A stretch of DNA of 64,000 nt from Bacteroides sp. Lineage in GTDB: Bacteria > Bacteroidota > Bacteroidia > Bacteroidales > Bacteroidaceae. The position numbers and the translations under genes were made by a program. The notes beneath the pieces were generated by a model, which was not told where the DNA came from, did no database searches, and saw only the letters and a program-made list of their open reading frames with translations. Positions 25,135 through 34,005 of this stretch are shown here, piece after piece. The stretch is taken from NCBI GenBank assembly GCA_030151635.1, contig JASLDF010000088.1, forward strand, positions 31,478-95,477. Reading direction: 5' to 3'. Every line of letters begins with the position of its first letter. Position 1 is the first letter of the stretch.

Positions 25135-27039
25135 ATGAGAAAATGGCGCATTGAAGACTCTGAGGAGCTTTACAATATTACTGGTTGGGGAAATCCTTAT
25201 TTCCATATCAATGAGAAAGGTAATGTTGAGGTTACCCCTAGACAAGGGGCCGCTTCTGTGGATCTTCGAGATTTAGTGGATGAAATGGAATTGAAGGATA
25301 TTTCTGCCCCATTGTTGGTGAGATTTCCTGACATCTTGGATAACCGTATTGAAAGTACTTCACAATGTTTTCAGAAGGCTGCTGAAGAGTATGGTTATAA
25401 AGCTGAGAACTTTATCATATACCCAATCAAAGTTAATCAAATGCAACCTGTGGTTAGTGAAATCATTAGCCATGGTAAAAAGTTTAACTTAGGACTTGAA
25501 GCTGGTTCTAAACCAGAACTTCATGCTGTAATTGCAATTAATACGGACAATGATTCTCTTATTGTTTGTAATGGCTATAAAGATGAAAGCTATATTGAAT
25601 TGGCTCTTTTGGCTCAAAAAATGGGAAAAAGAATTTTCCTAGTTGTTGAGAAACTAAATGAGTTGAAACTAATCGCTAAAATCGGAAAGAAATTAAATGT
25701 TCGTCCTAATATTGGTATCCGTATAAAGCTTGCTTCATCGGGTAGTGGTAAATGGGAAGAGTCTGGAGGTGATGCTAGTAAATTTGGTCTTACTTCTAGT
25801 GAGTTGTTAGAAGCCCTAGATTACTTGGAAAGTAAAGACATGCAAGATTGTCTTAAACTTATCCATTTTCATATTGGTAGTCAGGTAACTAAAATTCGTC
25901 GTATTAAAACGGCTCTTCGTGAAGCATCGCAGTTTTATGTACAATTACATAAATTAGGCTTTGGTGTTGAATTTGTTGATGTAGGTGGTGGTCTTGGAGT
26001 GGATTACGATGGTACTCGCTCTGGTAGCTCTGGTAGTAGCGTAAATTACACATTGCAAGAGTATGTTAATGACTCAATTTCATCTTTAGTAGATGCGAGT
26101 GATAAAAATGGCTTACCTCATCCTAATATTATTACAGAAAGTGGAAGAGCTTTAACAGCTCATCACTCTGTTCTAATTTTCGAAGTACTTGAAACCACAT
26201 CTGTTCCTGAATGGGAAGACGATATGCAAGTAGCCGAAGATGACCATGAATTGGTTAAAGAATTGTATCAGATTTGGGATGCGTTGAACCAAAACTCAAT
26301 GTTGGAGTCTTGGCACGATGCTCAGCAGATTAGGGAAGAAGGTTTAGATTTGTTTAGTCATGGTATTGTTGATCTTAAGACTAGAGCTCAAATTGAGCGT
26401 CTTTATTGGTCAATAACTCGTGAAATAAATCAAATTGCAGCAGGTTTAAAGCATGCACCAGAGGAATTCTCGGGTCTAACAAAGTTATTGGCTGATAAAT
26501 ATTTCTGTAACTTCTCGTTATTCCAATCTCTTCCAGATTCATGGGCTATAGATCAGATTTTCCCAATTATACCAATTCAGAGATTAGATGAGCGTCCAAC
26601 ACGTTTGGCTACATTACAAGATGTAACTTGTGATTCGGATGGTAAGATCGCGAACTTTATATCTACAAAGAATGTCTCCCATCACTTGCCTGTTCACTCT
26701 ATAAAATCGAATAAAGAAGGATATTATATAGGTGTGTTCTTGGTAGGTGCTTATCAAGAGATCCTAGGCGATTTGCATAATTTATTTGGTGATACCAATG
26801 TGGTGCACATCTCGGTTGATGAAGAAAAGTATATTATCGACCAAATTATTGATGGAGAAACTGTTGCAGAAGTTTTAGAGTACGTTGAATACAGTCCTAA
26901 GAAATTAGTTCGTGTCCTTGAAGGCTGGGTTACGAAGTCTGTGAAATCAGGCAAAATAACGCTAGAAGAAGGAAAAGAATTCTTGTCAAATTATCGTTCT
27001 GGTTTGTATGGTTATACTTACTTAGAGCCTCAAAAATAA
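25135..27039 (+). CDS. speA: Biosynthetic arginine decarboxylase
   Basis: SpeA decarboxylates arginine to agmatine in the cytosol, the entry to polyamine synthesis. The 634-residue size and the PLP lysine motif YPIKVNQ (96-102, K99) are diagnostic; SGGDASKFGLT (substrate/cofactor) and HFHIGSQ also match the family. No agmatine-using genes (aguA, aguB, speB) are in the window. A strong terminator at 27052-27084 separates it from argB, so the two arginine-related genes are not obligatorily co-transcribed. Confidence 0.97.
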   Translation: MRKWRIEDSEELYNITGWGNPYFHINEKGNVEVTPRQGAASVDLRDLVDEMELKDISAPLLVRFPDILDNRIESTSQCFQKAAEEYGYKAENFIIYPIKVNQMQPVVSEIISHGKKFNLGLEAGSKPELHAVIAINTDNDSLIVCNGYKDESYIELALLAQKMGKRIFLVVEKLNELKLIAKIGKKLNVRPNIGIRIKLASSGSGKWEESGGDASKFGLTSSELLEALDYLESKDMQDCLKLIHFHIGSQVTKIRRIKTALREASQFYVQLHKLGFGVEFVDVGGGLGVDYDGTRSGSSGSSVNYTLQEYVNDSISSLVDASDKNGLPHPNIITESGRALTAHHSVLIFEVLETTSVPEWEDDMQVAEDDHELVKELYQIWDALNQNSMLESWHDAQQIREEGLDLFSHGIVDLKTRAQIERLYWSITREINQIAAGLKHAPEEFSGLTKLLADKYFCNFSLFQSLPDSWAIDQIFPIIPIQRLDERPTRLATLQDVTCDSDGKIANFISTKNVSHHLPVHSIKSNKEGYYIGVFLVGAYQEILGDLHNLFGDTNVVHISVDEEKYIIDQIIDGETVAEVLEYVEYSPKKLVRVLEGWVTKSVKSGKITLEEGKEFLSNYRSGLYGYTYLEPQK

Positions 27040-27051
27040 ATGAACTTAGAG

Positions 27052-27084
27052 AGAGCCTATTAGATATTAATAGGCTCTTTTTTT
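27052..27084 (+). terminator. Intrinsic terminator after speA
   Basis: An 11-bp perfect stem (27052-27062 with 27068-27078), loop GATAT, and a T tract follow the speA stop. Confidence 0.93.
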
Positions 27085-27096
27085 ATATTGTATCCT

Positions 27097-27873
27097 ATGA
27101 AAGAAAACCTAACAATAGTCAAAGTTGGGGGGAAAATCATTGAAGATTCATTAGCCCTTCACAAATTGATTCAAAAATTTGCCTCTTTAGATTCTTCAAA
27201 ACTACTGATTCATGGTGGAGGTAGATCGGCTACAAAAATGGCGGAAAAGCTGGGCATTGAAACTAAGATGGTGAATGGACGTAGAGTTACTGATGCGTCG
27301 ATGCTAGATGTTGTAACTATGGTTTATGGAGGATTAGTAAATAAAAATATTGTTGCACTTTTACAATCTGAAGGGTTAAATGCGATTGGCATTACTGGAG
27401 CTGATGCAAACATCATTAAGGCCCATAAAAGAAAAGTTGTAGATGTTGATTATGGATTTGTTGGTGACGTTGATGCTGTAAATGAGAAACAATTAAAAAG
27501 CTTTATTGACTTAGGTCTTATTCCAGTCATTGCACCATTAACACATGATGGGAAAGGTGCTTTACTAAACACAAATGCTGATACCATTGCTGGAACTTGC
27601 GCAAATGCTATGGCTAAAACATATGATGTAACGTTGTATTATTGTTTTGAATTCGAAGGCGTACTTGCTGATGGGAAGGATATTGCTTCAGTAATTTCTC
27701 ATATAACCAAAGAAAATTACGTTCAATTAAAGCAAGATGGAATTGTGAGTGATGGAATGATTCCAAAGCTGGATAATGCTTTTCAGTCTTTAGAAATGGG
27801 GGTTAAAGAGGTGATTATTACTTCTATTCAAAATATTGGTGTGGCTAACAAAGGAACTCATATAACTTTATAA
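27097..27873 (+). CDS. argB: Acetylglutamate kinase (or succinyl analogue)
   Basis: ArgB phosphorylates N-acetylglutamate in arginine synthesis; in some Bacteroidetes the pathway uses N-succinyl derivatives, so the in vivo substrate may be succinylglutamate. From the ATG at 27097 the protein is 258 residues, starting MKENLTIVKVGGKIIED with the KVGGK phosphate loop, then IHGGGR and NADTIAGTCANAMA. A TTG at 27088 would give three extra residues, but it is just past the speA terminator T-tract; I prefer the ATG. The next gene starts 5 bp downstream. Confidence 0.95.
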   Translation: MKENLTIVKVGGKIIEDSLALHKLIQKFASLDSSKLLIHGGGRSATKMAEKLGIETKMVNGRRVTDASMLDVVTMVYGGLVNKNIVALLQSEGLNAIGITGADANIIKAHKRKVVDVDYGFVGDVDAVNEKQLKSFIDLGLIPVIAPLTHDGKGALLNTNADTIAGTCANAMAKTYDVTLYYCFEFEGVLADGKDIASVISHITKENYVQLKQDGIVSDGMIPKLDNAFQSLEMGVKEVIITSIQNIGVANKGTHITL

Positions 27874-27878
27874 GCAAA

Positions 27879-28592
27879 TTGAATACAGAGATCATTTCTA
27901 CAGTAAATTTAGGTGATGTTTGTATCGTAAGAAATAAACGAGCCAAACGTTTCATATTTCGAGTAAAGGAGAGCGTGCTTTATGCGACGGTTCCATTTTC
28001 TTGTTCTGTAAAAGATATTACAAAGGTACTAGAAGATAACTCCAATCGCCTGAAGACGCTATTGCAAAAGAGTAATCGTAAAGTGGCTAAAATGTTGGAT
28101 TTTGGCTTTAGAATTGATACTCCTAACTTTAAATTCGAGATTGTAAAAGGCTCAACTCAAAAGTTTATTATCAATCATTCTGAAGAATCTATTCAGCTAA
28201 TTGCTCCACCAGATACAAACTTCTCAAATTCGGAGATTCAACAGTGGTTGATCAAAGCAGTTGAGCAGTTATTGCTTAAAAATGCAAAGAGGATTTTACC
28301 AAGATTAGTTATGCAATTGTCAAAATTGCATAACTTAAAAGTTTCTCACGTTAAACTGAATTTAAGTAAGGGGAGATGGGGAAGTTGCTCTTCACGTGGG
28401 AATATCAATCTGTCGGCCTTTTTGCTATTATTGCCCAATCATTTAATCAATGCGGTTATATTACATGAATTGACGCACTTAACAGAGATGAATCATAGTG
28501 ATAAGTTTTGGAGCTTGTTAGATAGTTACTCCCATGGGAATGCTCTGGCGTGGAATAAAGAACTGAAATCTTATAAAACTTCTATTTTTTAA
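27879..28592 (+). CDS. YgjP-like metallopeptidase domain protein (DUF45/SprT-like)
   Basis: The C-terminal half contains the zinc peptidase signature HELTH (196-200) followed by MNHSDKFW, i.e. HELxH..H..FW, characteristic of the YgjP/DUF45 family. The N-terminus (GDVCIVRNKRAKRFIFRVKE) is also typical. The only sensible start is a TTG at 27879, five bases after the argB stop, because the first ATG is about 70 residues in, past family-like sequence. Function is unknown; proposed roles include protein or nucleic acid repair. It ends 11 bp inside the convergent gene. Confidence 0.82.
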   Translation: MNTEIISTVNLGDVCIVRNKRAKRFIFRVKESVLYATVPFSCSVKDITKVLEDNSNRLKTLLQKSNRKVAKMLDFGFRIDTPNFKFEIVKGSTQKFIINHSEESIQLIAPPDTNFSNSEIQQWLIKAVEQLLLKNAKRILPRLVMQLSKLHNLKVSHVKLNLSKGRWGSCSSRGNINLSAFLLLLPNHLINAVILHELTHLTEMNHSDKFWSLLDSYSHGNALAWNKELKSYKTSIF

Positions 28593-28974
28593 TTTCAATC
28601 ATTTGAATATCATCATCGTTGAGTGTAAACTTATATGTGCCTCCATTTTCGTTTAAATCAAATATTTTTACTTGTTCAGAATCTAAGTTTGTGATTAAAG
28701 CAGCACTCTCTTCTGCAAACCTTTTTACACTAACTTGAATTTGGTCTACTTCAATTTTCCCATCAAATATAATGCTATCATTGACTTCTACTCGATAAGC
28801 ATTATTCTTAAATCCGTCTAAAACAAAAGAATATTCTTCAGTATACTTAGGGTTGAGGTTATTCTTCAATCTGTAACTCATATATACGAAAATAACTACT
28901 ACCATGATTACGGCAAATGCAAGGATGCCATTACCCATCATAAATTGTTTATTTGTATTTAAATGCTTGCTCAT
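28582..28974 (-). CDS. Small bitopic membrane protein, unknown
   Basis: This 130-residue protein has a short cytoplasmic N-terminus, one membrane span (about residues 16-34, ILAFAVIMVVVIFVYM), and a 95-residue external domain predicted to be mostly beta strand. No family is recognised. It ends convergently with the metallopeptidase gene (11-bp overlap) and has its own -7-like TATTTTTG at 29000-29007 on the minus strand. The uncharged ectodomain suggests a periplasmic binding or envelope protein, but that is a guess. Confidence 0.75.
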   Translation of the reverse strand: MSKHLNTNKQFMMGNGILAFAVIMVVVIFVYMSYRLKNNLNPKYTEEYSFVLDGFKNNAYRVEVNDSIIFDGKIEVDQIQVSVKRFAEESAALITNLDSEQVKIFDLNENGGTYKFTLNDDDIQMIEIKK

Positions 28975-28999
28975 AATTGTATCTGTCTAATGATGTAGG

Positions 29000-29007
29000 C
29001 AAAAATA
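29000..29007 (-). promoter_or_regulatory. Promoter -7 element for the small membrane protein gene
   Basis: TATTTTTG on the minus strand lies 26 bp before the start at 28974 and fits TAnnTTTG. Confidence 0.5.
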
Positions 29008-29313
29008 AGGCTAATTATTTAATTAATCTTTCATTTGACGTTTAAACTATAATTTTTGATAAATTGATTGATTTTGATATTATCCCTTAAAAATAATTGT
29101 ATTTTTGTTGATATACATCAATGAGCAAAGCTTGTAAGTCACTTGTCTTTTTATTTTTATTCTTGATTCATTTAAGCTAGTATTGAGCCTTTTAAATTGG
29201 CGTGCTAGAATCTTAGTTATTTTGTATTATCTAGAAATTAGAGTCTTGAATTGTTTGTAGGTTAGTTGTTTAGTGGAAATGTACATCTCTTTGTTCTTAA
29301 TTTTAAATAAAAT

Positions 29314-29347
29314 TTTGTTATAGTTAGCTTCAAAGTAGTTAGCTTTG
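29314..29347 (+). promoter_or_regulatory. Promoter of the mannoside-utilisation operon
   Basis: TTTG (29314-29317), a 22-nt spacer and TAGCTTTG (29340-29347) lie about 22 bp before the MFS start. The direct repeat TAGTTAGCTT overlaps the spacer and the -7 element, which could be a regulator-binding site. Confidence 0.55.
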
Positions 29348-29368
29348 TGAGACACACATAATAATATC

Positions 29369-30673
29369 ATGGAAAATAAACTATTATCTAAAACCAACAA
29401 ACACACAAATCCCTTAAAATGGGTGCCTACTGCTTATTTTGCAATGGGGTTACCTTTTATTATACTTAGCATGGTATCTGTCTTGATGTATCAAGATTTA
29501 GGTGTATCAAAAGCAAGTATTACTTTCTGGCTGTCTATTATTACTTTACCATGGACCTTGAAGCCACTTTGGAGCCCTTTCTTGGAGCTTTTTAAAACAA
29601 AGAAATTTTTTGTAATACTAACACAACTAGTTACGGGTATTACTTTCGCTTTGGTTGCCTTTAGTTTAGGGTTGCCAAATTTTTTTGCTATAGGTATTTC
29701 ATTGATGGGAATTATAGCGATAAGTGGTGCAACACATGATATTGCACTTGATGGTATTTATCTTGATGTATTATCTCAGAAGGAACAGGCTAAATTTATT
29801 GGTTGGCAAGGTGCCTTCTATAATTTGGCAAAGCTACTATCTTACGGTGCGCTAGTGGGTTTAGCAGGTTACTTAAAACGATTTTATGGAGCTTTGGAGG
29901 CTTGGACGGTTATTATGGGAATCTTCTCTGCAATAATGGTTTGTGCTGCTATATATCACATGAAAGCACTACCTACGGGTTCTGATACAGCTGATAAAAA
30001 AGCGACAATCTCTGAGACTTGGAATGGTCTAATTGAAATTATAGGTTCATTCTTTAAAAAGAAACACATTGCATGGTACATCCTTTTTATTATCCTTTAT
30101 CGCTCTGCTGAAGGTTTAGCTATGAAAGTGCTACCATTGTTTTTAAGCGATGGCGTAAACGAAGGCGGACTAGGATTATTAACAGAGCAAATTGGACTAA
30201 TTAATGGTATTTGCGGAGCATTGGCATTTGTTGTAGGTTCAATCCTTGGGGGATACTTTATTAGTGCCTTCAGTCTGAAAAAGACACTATTTACATTATG
30301 TTGTTGCTTCAATATTCCTTTTGTAATTTATCTATTATTCGCAATCTACCAACCTACGTCTTTAGTGCTTATTGGTCTAGGTGTTACATTTGAGTGGTTT
30401 GGATATGGATTTGGCTTCGTAGGCCTTACCTTATTTATGATGCAACAAGTAGCACCAGGAGCTCACAAAATGGCTCACTATGCATTTGCTTCAGGAATTA
30501 TGAACTTAGGGGTTCTTCTTCCAGGTGCTGTAAGTGGGCTAATTGTTGAATATGTAGGTTATCAAAATTTCTTTACCATTGTATTATTGGCAGCTATACC
30601 TGCATTTATTATAACCTGGCTAGTTCCTTTTACATATAACGAGGATGGCTCGGTAGCTAAAAAAACAAACTAA
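29369..30673 (+). CDS. MFS permease (AmpG/SLC33-like), probable mannosyl-disaccharide importer
   Basis: This 434-residue protein has about 12 membrane spans with short loops and the pattern of AmpG-type major facilitator transporters (SGATHDIALDGIYLDV in the fourth span region). AmpG relatives import sugar-containing metabolites across the inner membrane. Being 22 bp upstream of a GH130 phosphorylase, it is likely the uptake system for that enzyme's substrate, for example Man-beta-1,4-GlcNAc released from N-glycan core. The substrate is inferred from neighbours only. It is the first gene of the five-gene operon. Confidence 0.87.
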   Translation: MENKLLSKTNKHTNPLKWVPTAYFAMGLPFIILSMVSVLMYQDLGVSKASITFWLSIITLPWTLKPLWSPFLELFKTKKFFVILTQLVTGITFALVAFSLGLPNFFAIGISLMGIIAISGATHDIALDGIYLDVLSQKEQAKFIGWQGAFYNLAKLLSYGALVGLAGYLKRFYGALEAWTVIMGIFSAIMVCAAIYHMKALPTGSDTADKKATISETWNGLIEIIGSFFKKKHIAWYILFIILYRSAEGLAMKVLPLFLSDGVNEGGLGLLTEQIGLINGICGALAFVVGSILGGYFISAFSLKKTLFTLCCCFNIPFVIYLLFAIYQPTSLVLIGLGVTFEWFGYGFGFVGLTLFMMQQVAPGAHKMAHYAFASGIMNLGVLLPGAVSGLIVEYVGYQNFFTIVLLAAIPAFIITWLVPFTYNEDGSVAKKTN

Positions 30674-30695
30674 TTTATTAAACCAATTATAGAAT

Positions 30696-31694
30696 ATGAA
30701 AGACTTAAAAATTGTAGGTCAGTCGCTTCCAGATATGCCTTGGGAAGATAGACCAGAGGGTTGTAAAGACGTAGTTTGGAGATACTCGGCTAATCCGATT
30801 ATCCCTAGAGACTTACTTCCTACATCAAATAGTATCTTTAATAGTGCTGTTGTTACTTATAAAGATGGCTATGCAGGTGTTTTCCGTTGTGACGATACGA
30901 ACCGTCGTATGCGTTTACATGTAGGCTTCAGTGACGATGCAATAAATTGGAACATTAATCCAGAGCCATTGACATTCGAATGCGATGATGAAGAAATCGG
31001 TACTTGGGTGTATGGTTATGACCCTCGTGTTTGTTTCATCGAAGATCGCTACTACATCACATGGTGTAATGGTTACCATGGTCCTACAATTGGCTGTGCA
31101 TACACACATGACTTCAAAACTTTCCACCAACTAGAGAATGCATTTATTCCTTTCAACAGAAACGGTGTAATGTTCCCTCGCAAGATTAATGGAAACTTTG
31201 CAATGTTGAGTCGCCCAAGTGATAATGGTCATACTCCTTTTGGTGATATTTTCTATAGTGAAACTCCTGATATGAAATTCTGGGGACACCACAGACATGT
31301 AATGGCTCCAGCACCATTCGAAGATAGCGCTTGGCAATGTACAAAAATTGGTGCAGGTCCAATTCCTATTGAAACATCAGAAGGTTGGTTAATGATTTAT
31401 CATGGTGTATTGGCATCTTGTAATGGTTTCGTTTACAGCTTTGGTTCTGCTCTACTAGATTTAGAACAACCTTGGAAAGTAAAATACCGTTCGGGTCCTT
31501 ACTTAATTTCTCCTCAAAAAGATTACGAATGTATGGGTGATGTGCCTAACGTTTGTTTCCCTTGTGCAGCTCTTCATGATGCTGATACCGGTAGAATTGC
31601 AATCTACTACGGTTGTGCAGATACAGTTACTGGTTTAGCATTTGGTCATATTGACGAGATTATTGAGTTCACAAAGAGAACTAGTATTATCTAA
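30696..31694 (+). CDS. GH130 beta-1,4-mannosyl phosphorylase
   Basis: GH130 enzymes phosphorolyse beta-mannosides to alpha-mannose-1-phosphate. This 332-residue protein has no signal peptide, so it is cytosolic. The catalytic acid is the Asp of the segment YDPRV (D109), and phosphate-binding residues include Arg and His in GFSDDAIN and [13 protein letters not shown] segments. The surrounding N-glycan-degrading genes and length suggest the GH130_2 subgroup, acting on Man-beta-1,4-GlcNAc, but mannosylglucose is not excluded. It lies 22 bp after the permease and 31 bp before GH92. Confidence 0.92.
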   Translation: MKDLKIVGQSLPDMPWEDRPEGCKDVVWRYSANPIIPRDLLPTSNSIFNSAVVTYKDGYAGVFRCDDTNRRMRLHVGFSDDAINWNINPEPLTFECDDEEIGTWVYGYDPRVCFIEDRYYITWCNGYHGPTIGCAYTHDFKTFHQLENAFIPFNRNGVMFPRKINGNFAMLSRPSDNGHTPFGDIFYSETPDMKFWGHHRHVMAPAPFEDSAWQCTKIGAGPIPIETSEGWLMIYHGVLASCNGFVYSFGSALLDLEQPWKVKYRSGPYLISPQKDYECMGDVPNVCFPCAALHDADTGRIAIYYGCADTVTGLAFGHIDEIIEFTKRTSII

Positions 31695-31725
31695 ATAGAT
31701 TAACTTATAAATTGATATTGTTTAC

Positions 31726-33978
31726 ATGAAAAAGCTGTTTACTTCGATCTGTGGTTTACTCCTATGTGCAGGAATCATGGCTCAGACAACTAAGAAAGAG
31801 TTGGTAGATTACGTTGATCCTTTTATTGGAACAACGAATTTTGGGACTACAAACCCAGGTGCAATAACTCCTAATGGTCTTATGTCTGTGGTTCCATTTA
31901 ACGTAATGGGATCTAGTGAAAATACATACGATAAAGATGCTCGTTGGTGGTCTACTCCATATGAGTACACGAATAGTTACTTTACTGGTTATGCTCACGT
32001 TAACTTAAGTGGTGTTGGTTGTCCAGAGTTAGGTTCATTGTTATTGATGCCTACTTCAGGAGAATTAAACGTTAACTATGCCGAATATGGTAGTAAATAC
32101 AAAGATGAAACAGCTACTCCTGGTTACTACAGTAACTTCTTGACTAAGTATAATATTAAAACAGAGGTAACAGCAACCCCAAGAACAGGGTTGTCTCGTT
32201 TTACTTTTCCAAAAGGAAAGGGTAATATTCTACTAAACTTAGGTCAAGGGTTAACGAACGAATCAGGTTCAATGTTGCGCCGTGTAAATGATCAAGAAGT
32301 TGAAGGTATGAAACTGCTTGGGACTTTCTGTTACAATTCCCAAGCGGTTTTTCCTATTTACTTTGTAATGCGCATTAACAAAAAACCGGTAGAAACTGGT
32401 TATTGGAAGAAGCAAAGAGATATGGGCGTTAAAGCCGAATGGGATGCTGATTCTGGCAAATACAAGTTGTATAAAAAATACAATAAAGAAATTGCGGGAG
32501 ACGACATTGGTGCATACTTCTCTTTTGATGTTGAAGAAGGCGAAGAAGTAGAAGTACAAATGGGTGTTTCTTTCGTAAGTATTGAAAATGCTCGTTTAAA
32601 CTTAGATACAGAGCAAAAGAATAAACATTTTGCAGAGATTCATAAAGATGCTCGTGCAAAATGGAATGAAGACCTTTCTAGAATTTTAGTTGAAGGTGGT
32701 ACAAGCGACCAAAAGACTGTTTTCTATACGGCACTATATCACTTATTAATCCATCCTAACGTTCTTCAAGACGTTAATGGACAATATCCAGCTATGGAGA
32801 GTGATCAAATCTTAACAACTAAAGGGAATCGTTACACTGTATTCTCTCTTTGGGATACATACCGTAATGTTCATCAGTTGCTGACTTTAGTTTATCCTGA
32901 ACGTCAAATGGAGATGGTTCAAACAATGCTTGATATGTACAGAGAACACGGTTGGTTGCCTAAATGGGAATTAATGGGCCGTGAAACTTTGACAATGGAA
33001 GGCGATCCAAGTATCCCTGTAATTGTTGATGCTTGGATGAAAGGTTTACGTGACTTTGATGTCGAGTTGGCCTACGAAGCGATGTACAAGTCGGCTACTA
33101 CTCCAGGAAAAGACAACTTGATGCGCCCAGATAACGACGATTATCTATCATTAGGTTATGTTCCTTTAAGAGAGCAGTATGATAACTCTGTTTCACATGC
33201 TCTTGAATATTACATTGCAGACTATGCTCTTTCTGAATTTGCTAAAGCACTAGGTAAGAAAGAAGATGCAAAACTATTCCATAAACGCTCTCTAGGTTAT
33301 AAAAACTACTACAGTAAAGAGTTTGGGACATTCCGTCCGAAGTTGCCTAATGGAGAGTTTTATACTCCATTCAGCCCACTTCAAGGTGCAAACTTTGAAC
33401 CAAATCCAGGTTTCCACGAAGGAAATGCTTGGAACTACACCTTCTATGTGCCTCATGATGTTTATGGTATGGCAAAAATGATGGGTGGTAAAAAGAAATT
33501 CATTGATAAGCTGCAAATGGTATTCGATAAAGATTATTACGATCCAGAAAATGAACCAGATATCGCTTATCCGTACTTATTCTCTTACTTCAAAGGAGAA
33601 GAGTGGAGAACGCAAGTACAAACAAGAAGATTGTTAGACAAATACTTTACAACACAACCAAACGGAATTCCTGGGAATGATGATACTGGCACGCTATCTA
33701 CCTGGGCTATCTTTAACATGATTGGCTTTTACCCTGATTGCCCAGGTTTACCACAATATACTTTAACTACACCCGTGTTTGATAAAGTAACCATTAAGTT
33801 AGATCCGAAATGGTATAAAGATTCTTCTTTAATTATTGAGAAAAATAGCCAAAATAGCGATGATGTTATCATTGATAAAGTATCACTTGGCGGAAAACAA
33901 ATAAATAAATATCGTATAACGCATGAAGAGTTAGTACATGGTAAGCATTTAATCTTTGATACAAAGGCTACTAAGTAA
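31726..33978 (+). CDS. GH92 alpha-mannosidase
   Basis: GH92 enzymes are calcium-dependent exo-alpha-mannosidases that trim N-glycans. The 750-residue protein has a signal peptide (MKKLFTSICGLLLCAGIMAQ) and the beta-sandwich plus (alpha/alpha)6 barrel of the family. The general acid is E565 in the HEGNAWNY segment and GNDDTG (650-655) holds the general base aspartates; the region after it (ISTWAIFNMIGFYPD) is a family hallmark. Linkage preference (alpha-1,2, -1,3 or -1,6) is not apparent. It acts in the periplasm or at the surface and lies between GH130 and GH20 in one operon. Confidence 0.95.
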   Translation: MKKLFTSICGLLLCAGIMAQTTKKELVDYVDPFIGTTNFGTTNPGAITPNGLMSVVPFNVMGSSENTYDKDARWWSTPYEYTNSYFTGYAHVNLSGVGCPELGSLLLMPTSGELNVNYAEYGSKYKDETATPGYYSNFLTKYNIKTEVTATPRTGLSRFTFPKGKGNILLNLGQGLTNESGSMLRRVNDQEVEGMKLLGTFCYNSQAVFPIYFVMRINKKPVETGYWKKQRDMGVKAEWDADSGKYKLYKKYNKEIAGDDIGAYFSFDVEEGEEVEVQMGVSFVSIENARLNLDTEQKNKHFAEIHKDARAKWNEDLSRILVEGGTSDQKTVFYTALYHLLIHPNVLQDVNGQYPAMESDQILTTKGNRYTVFSLWDTYRNVHQLLTLVYPERQMEMVQTMLDMYREHGWLPKWELMGRETLTMEGDPSIPVIVDAWMKGLRDFDVELAYEAMYKSATTPGKDNLMRPDNDDYLSLGYVPLREQYDNSVSHALEYYIADYALSEFAKALGKKEDAKLFHKRSLGYKNYYSKEFGTFRPKLPNGEFYTPFSPLQGANFEPNPGFHEGNAWNYTFYVPHDVYGMAKMMGGKKKFIDKLQMVFDKDYYDPENEPDIAYPYLFSYFKGEEWRTQVQTRRLLDKYFTTQPNGIPGNDDTGTLSTWAIFNMIGFYPDCPGLPQYTLTTPVFDKVTIKLDPKWYKDSSLIIEKNSQNSDDVIIDKVSLGGKQINKYRITHEELVHGKHLIFDTKATK

Positions 33979-34005
33979 AGCTTCTTCAAATATAAGACAG
34001 AAATA

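Larger units (their letters stand above)
28975..29368. other. Intergenic region upstream of the mannoside operon
   Basis: No gene is visible in this AT-rich region. It holds a -7-like element for the minus-strand small membrane protein gene, a TTGAT-ATAC-ATCAA inverted repeat (29108-29121) directly after a second -7-like TATTTTTG (29100-29107), and the likely operon promoter at 29314-29347 with the direct repeat TAGTTAGCTT (29321-29330 and 29336-29345). Confidence 0.5.

Noticed and set aside
27088..27096. TTG start for argB
   Set aside because: It sits at the edge of the speA terminator T-tract; the ATG at 27097 gives the usual family N-terminus.
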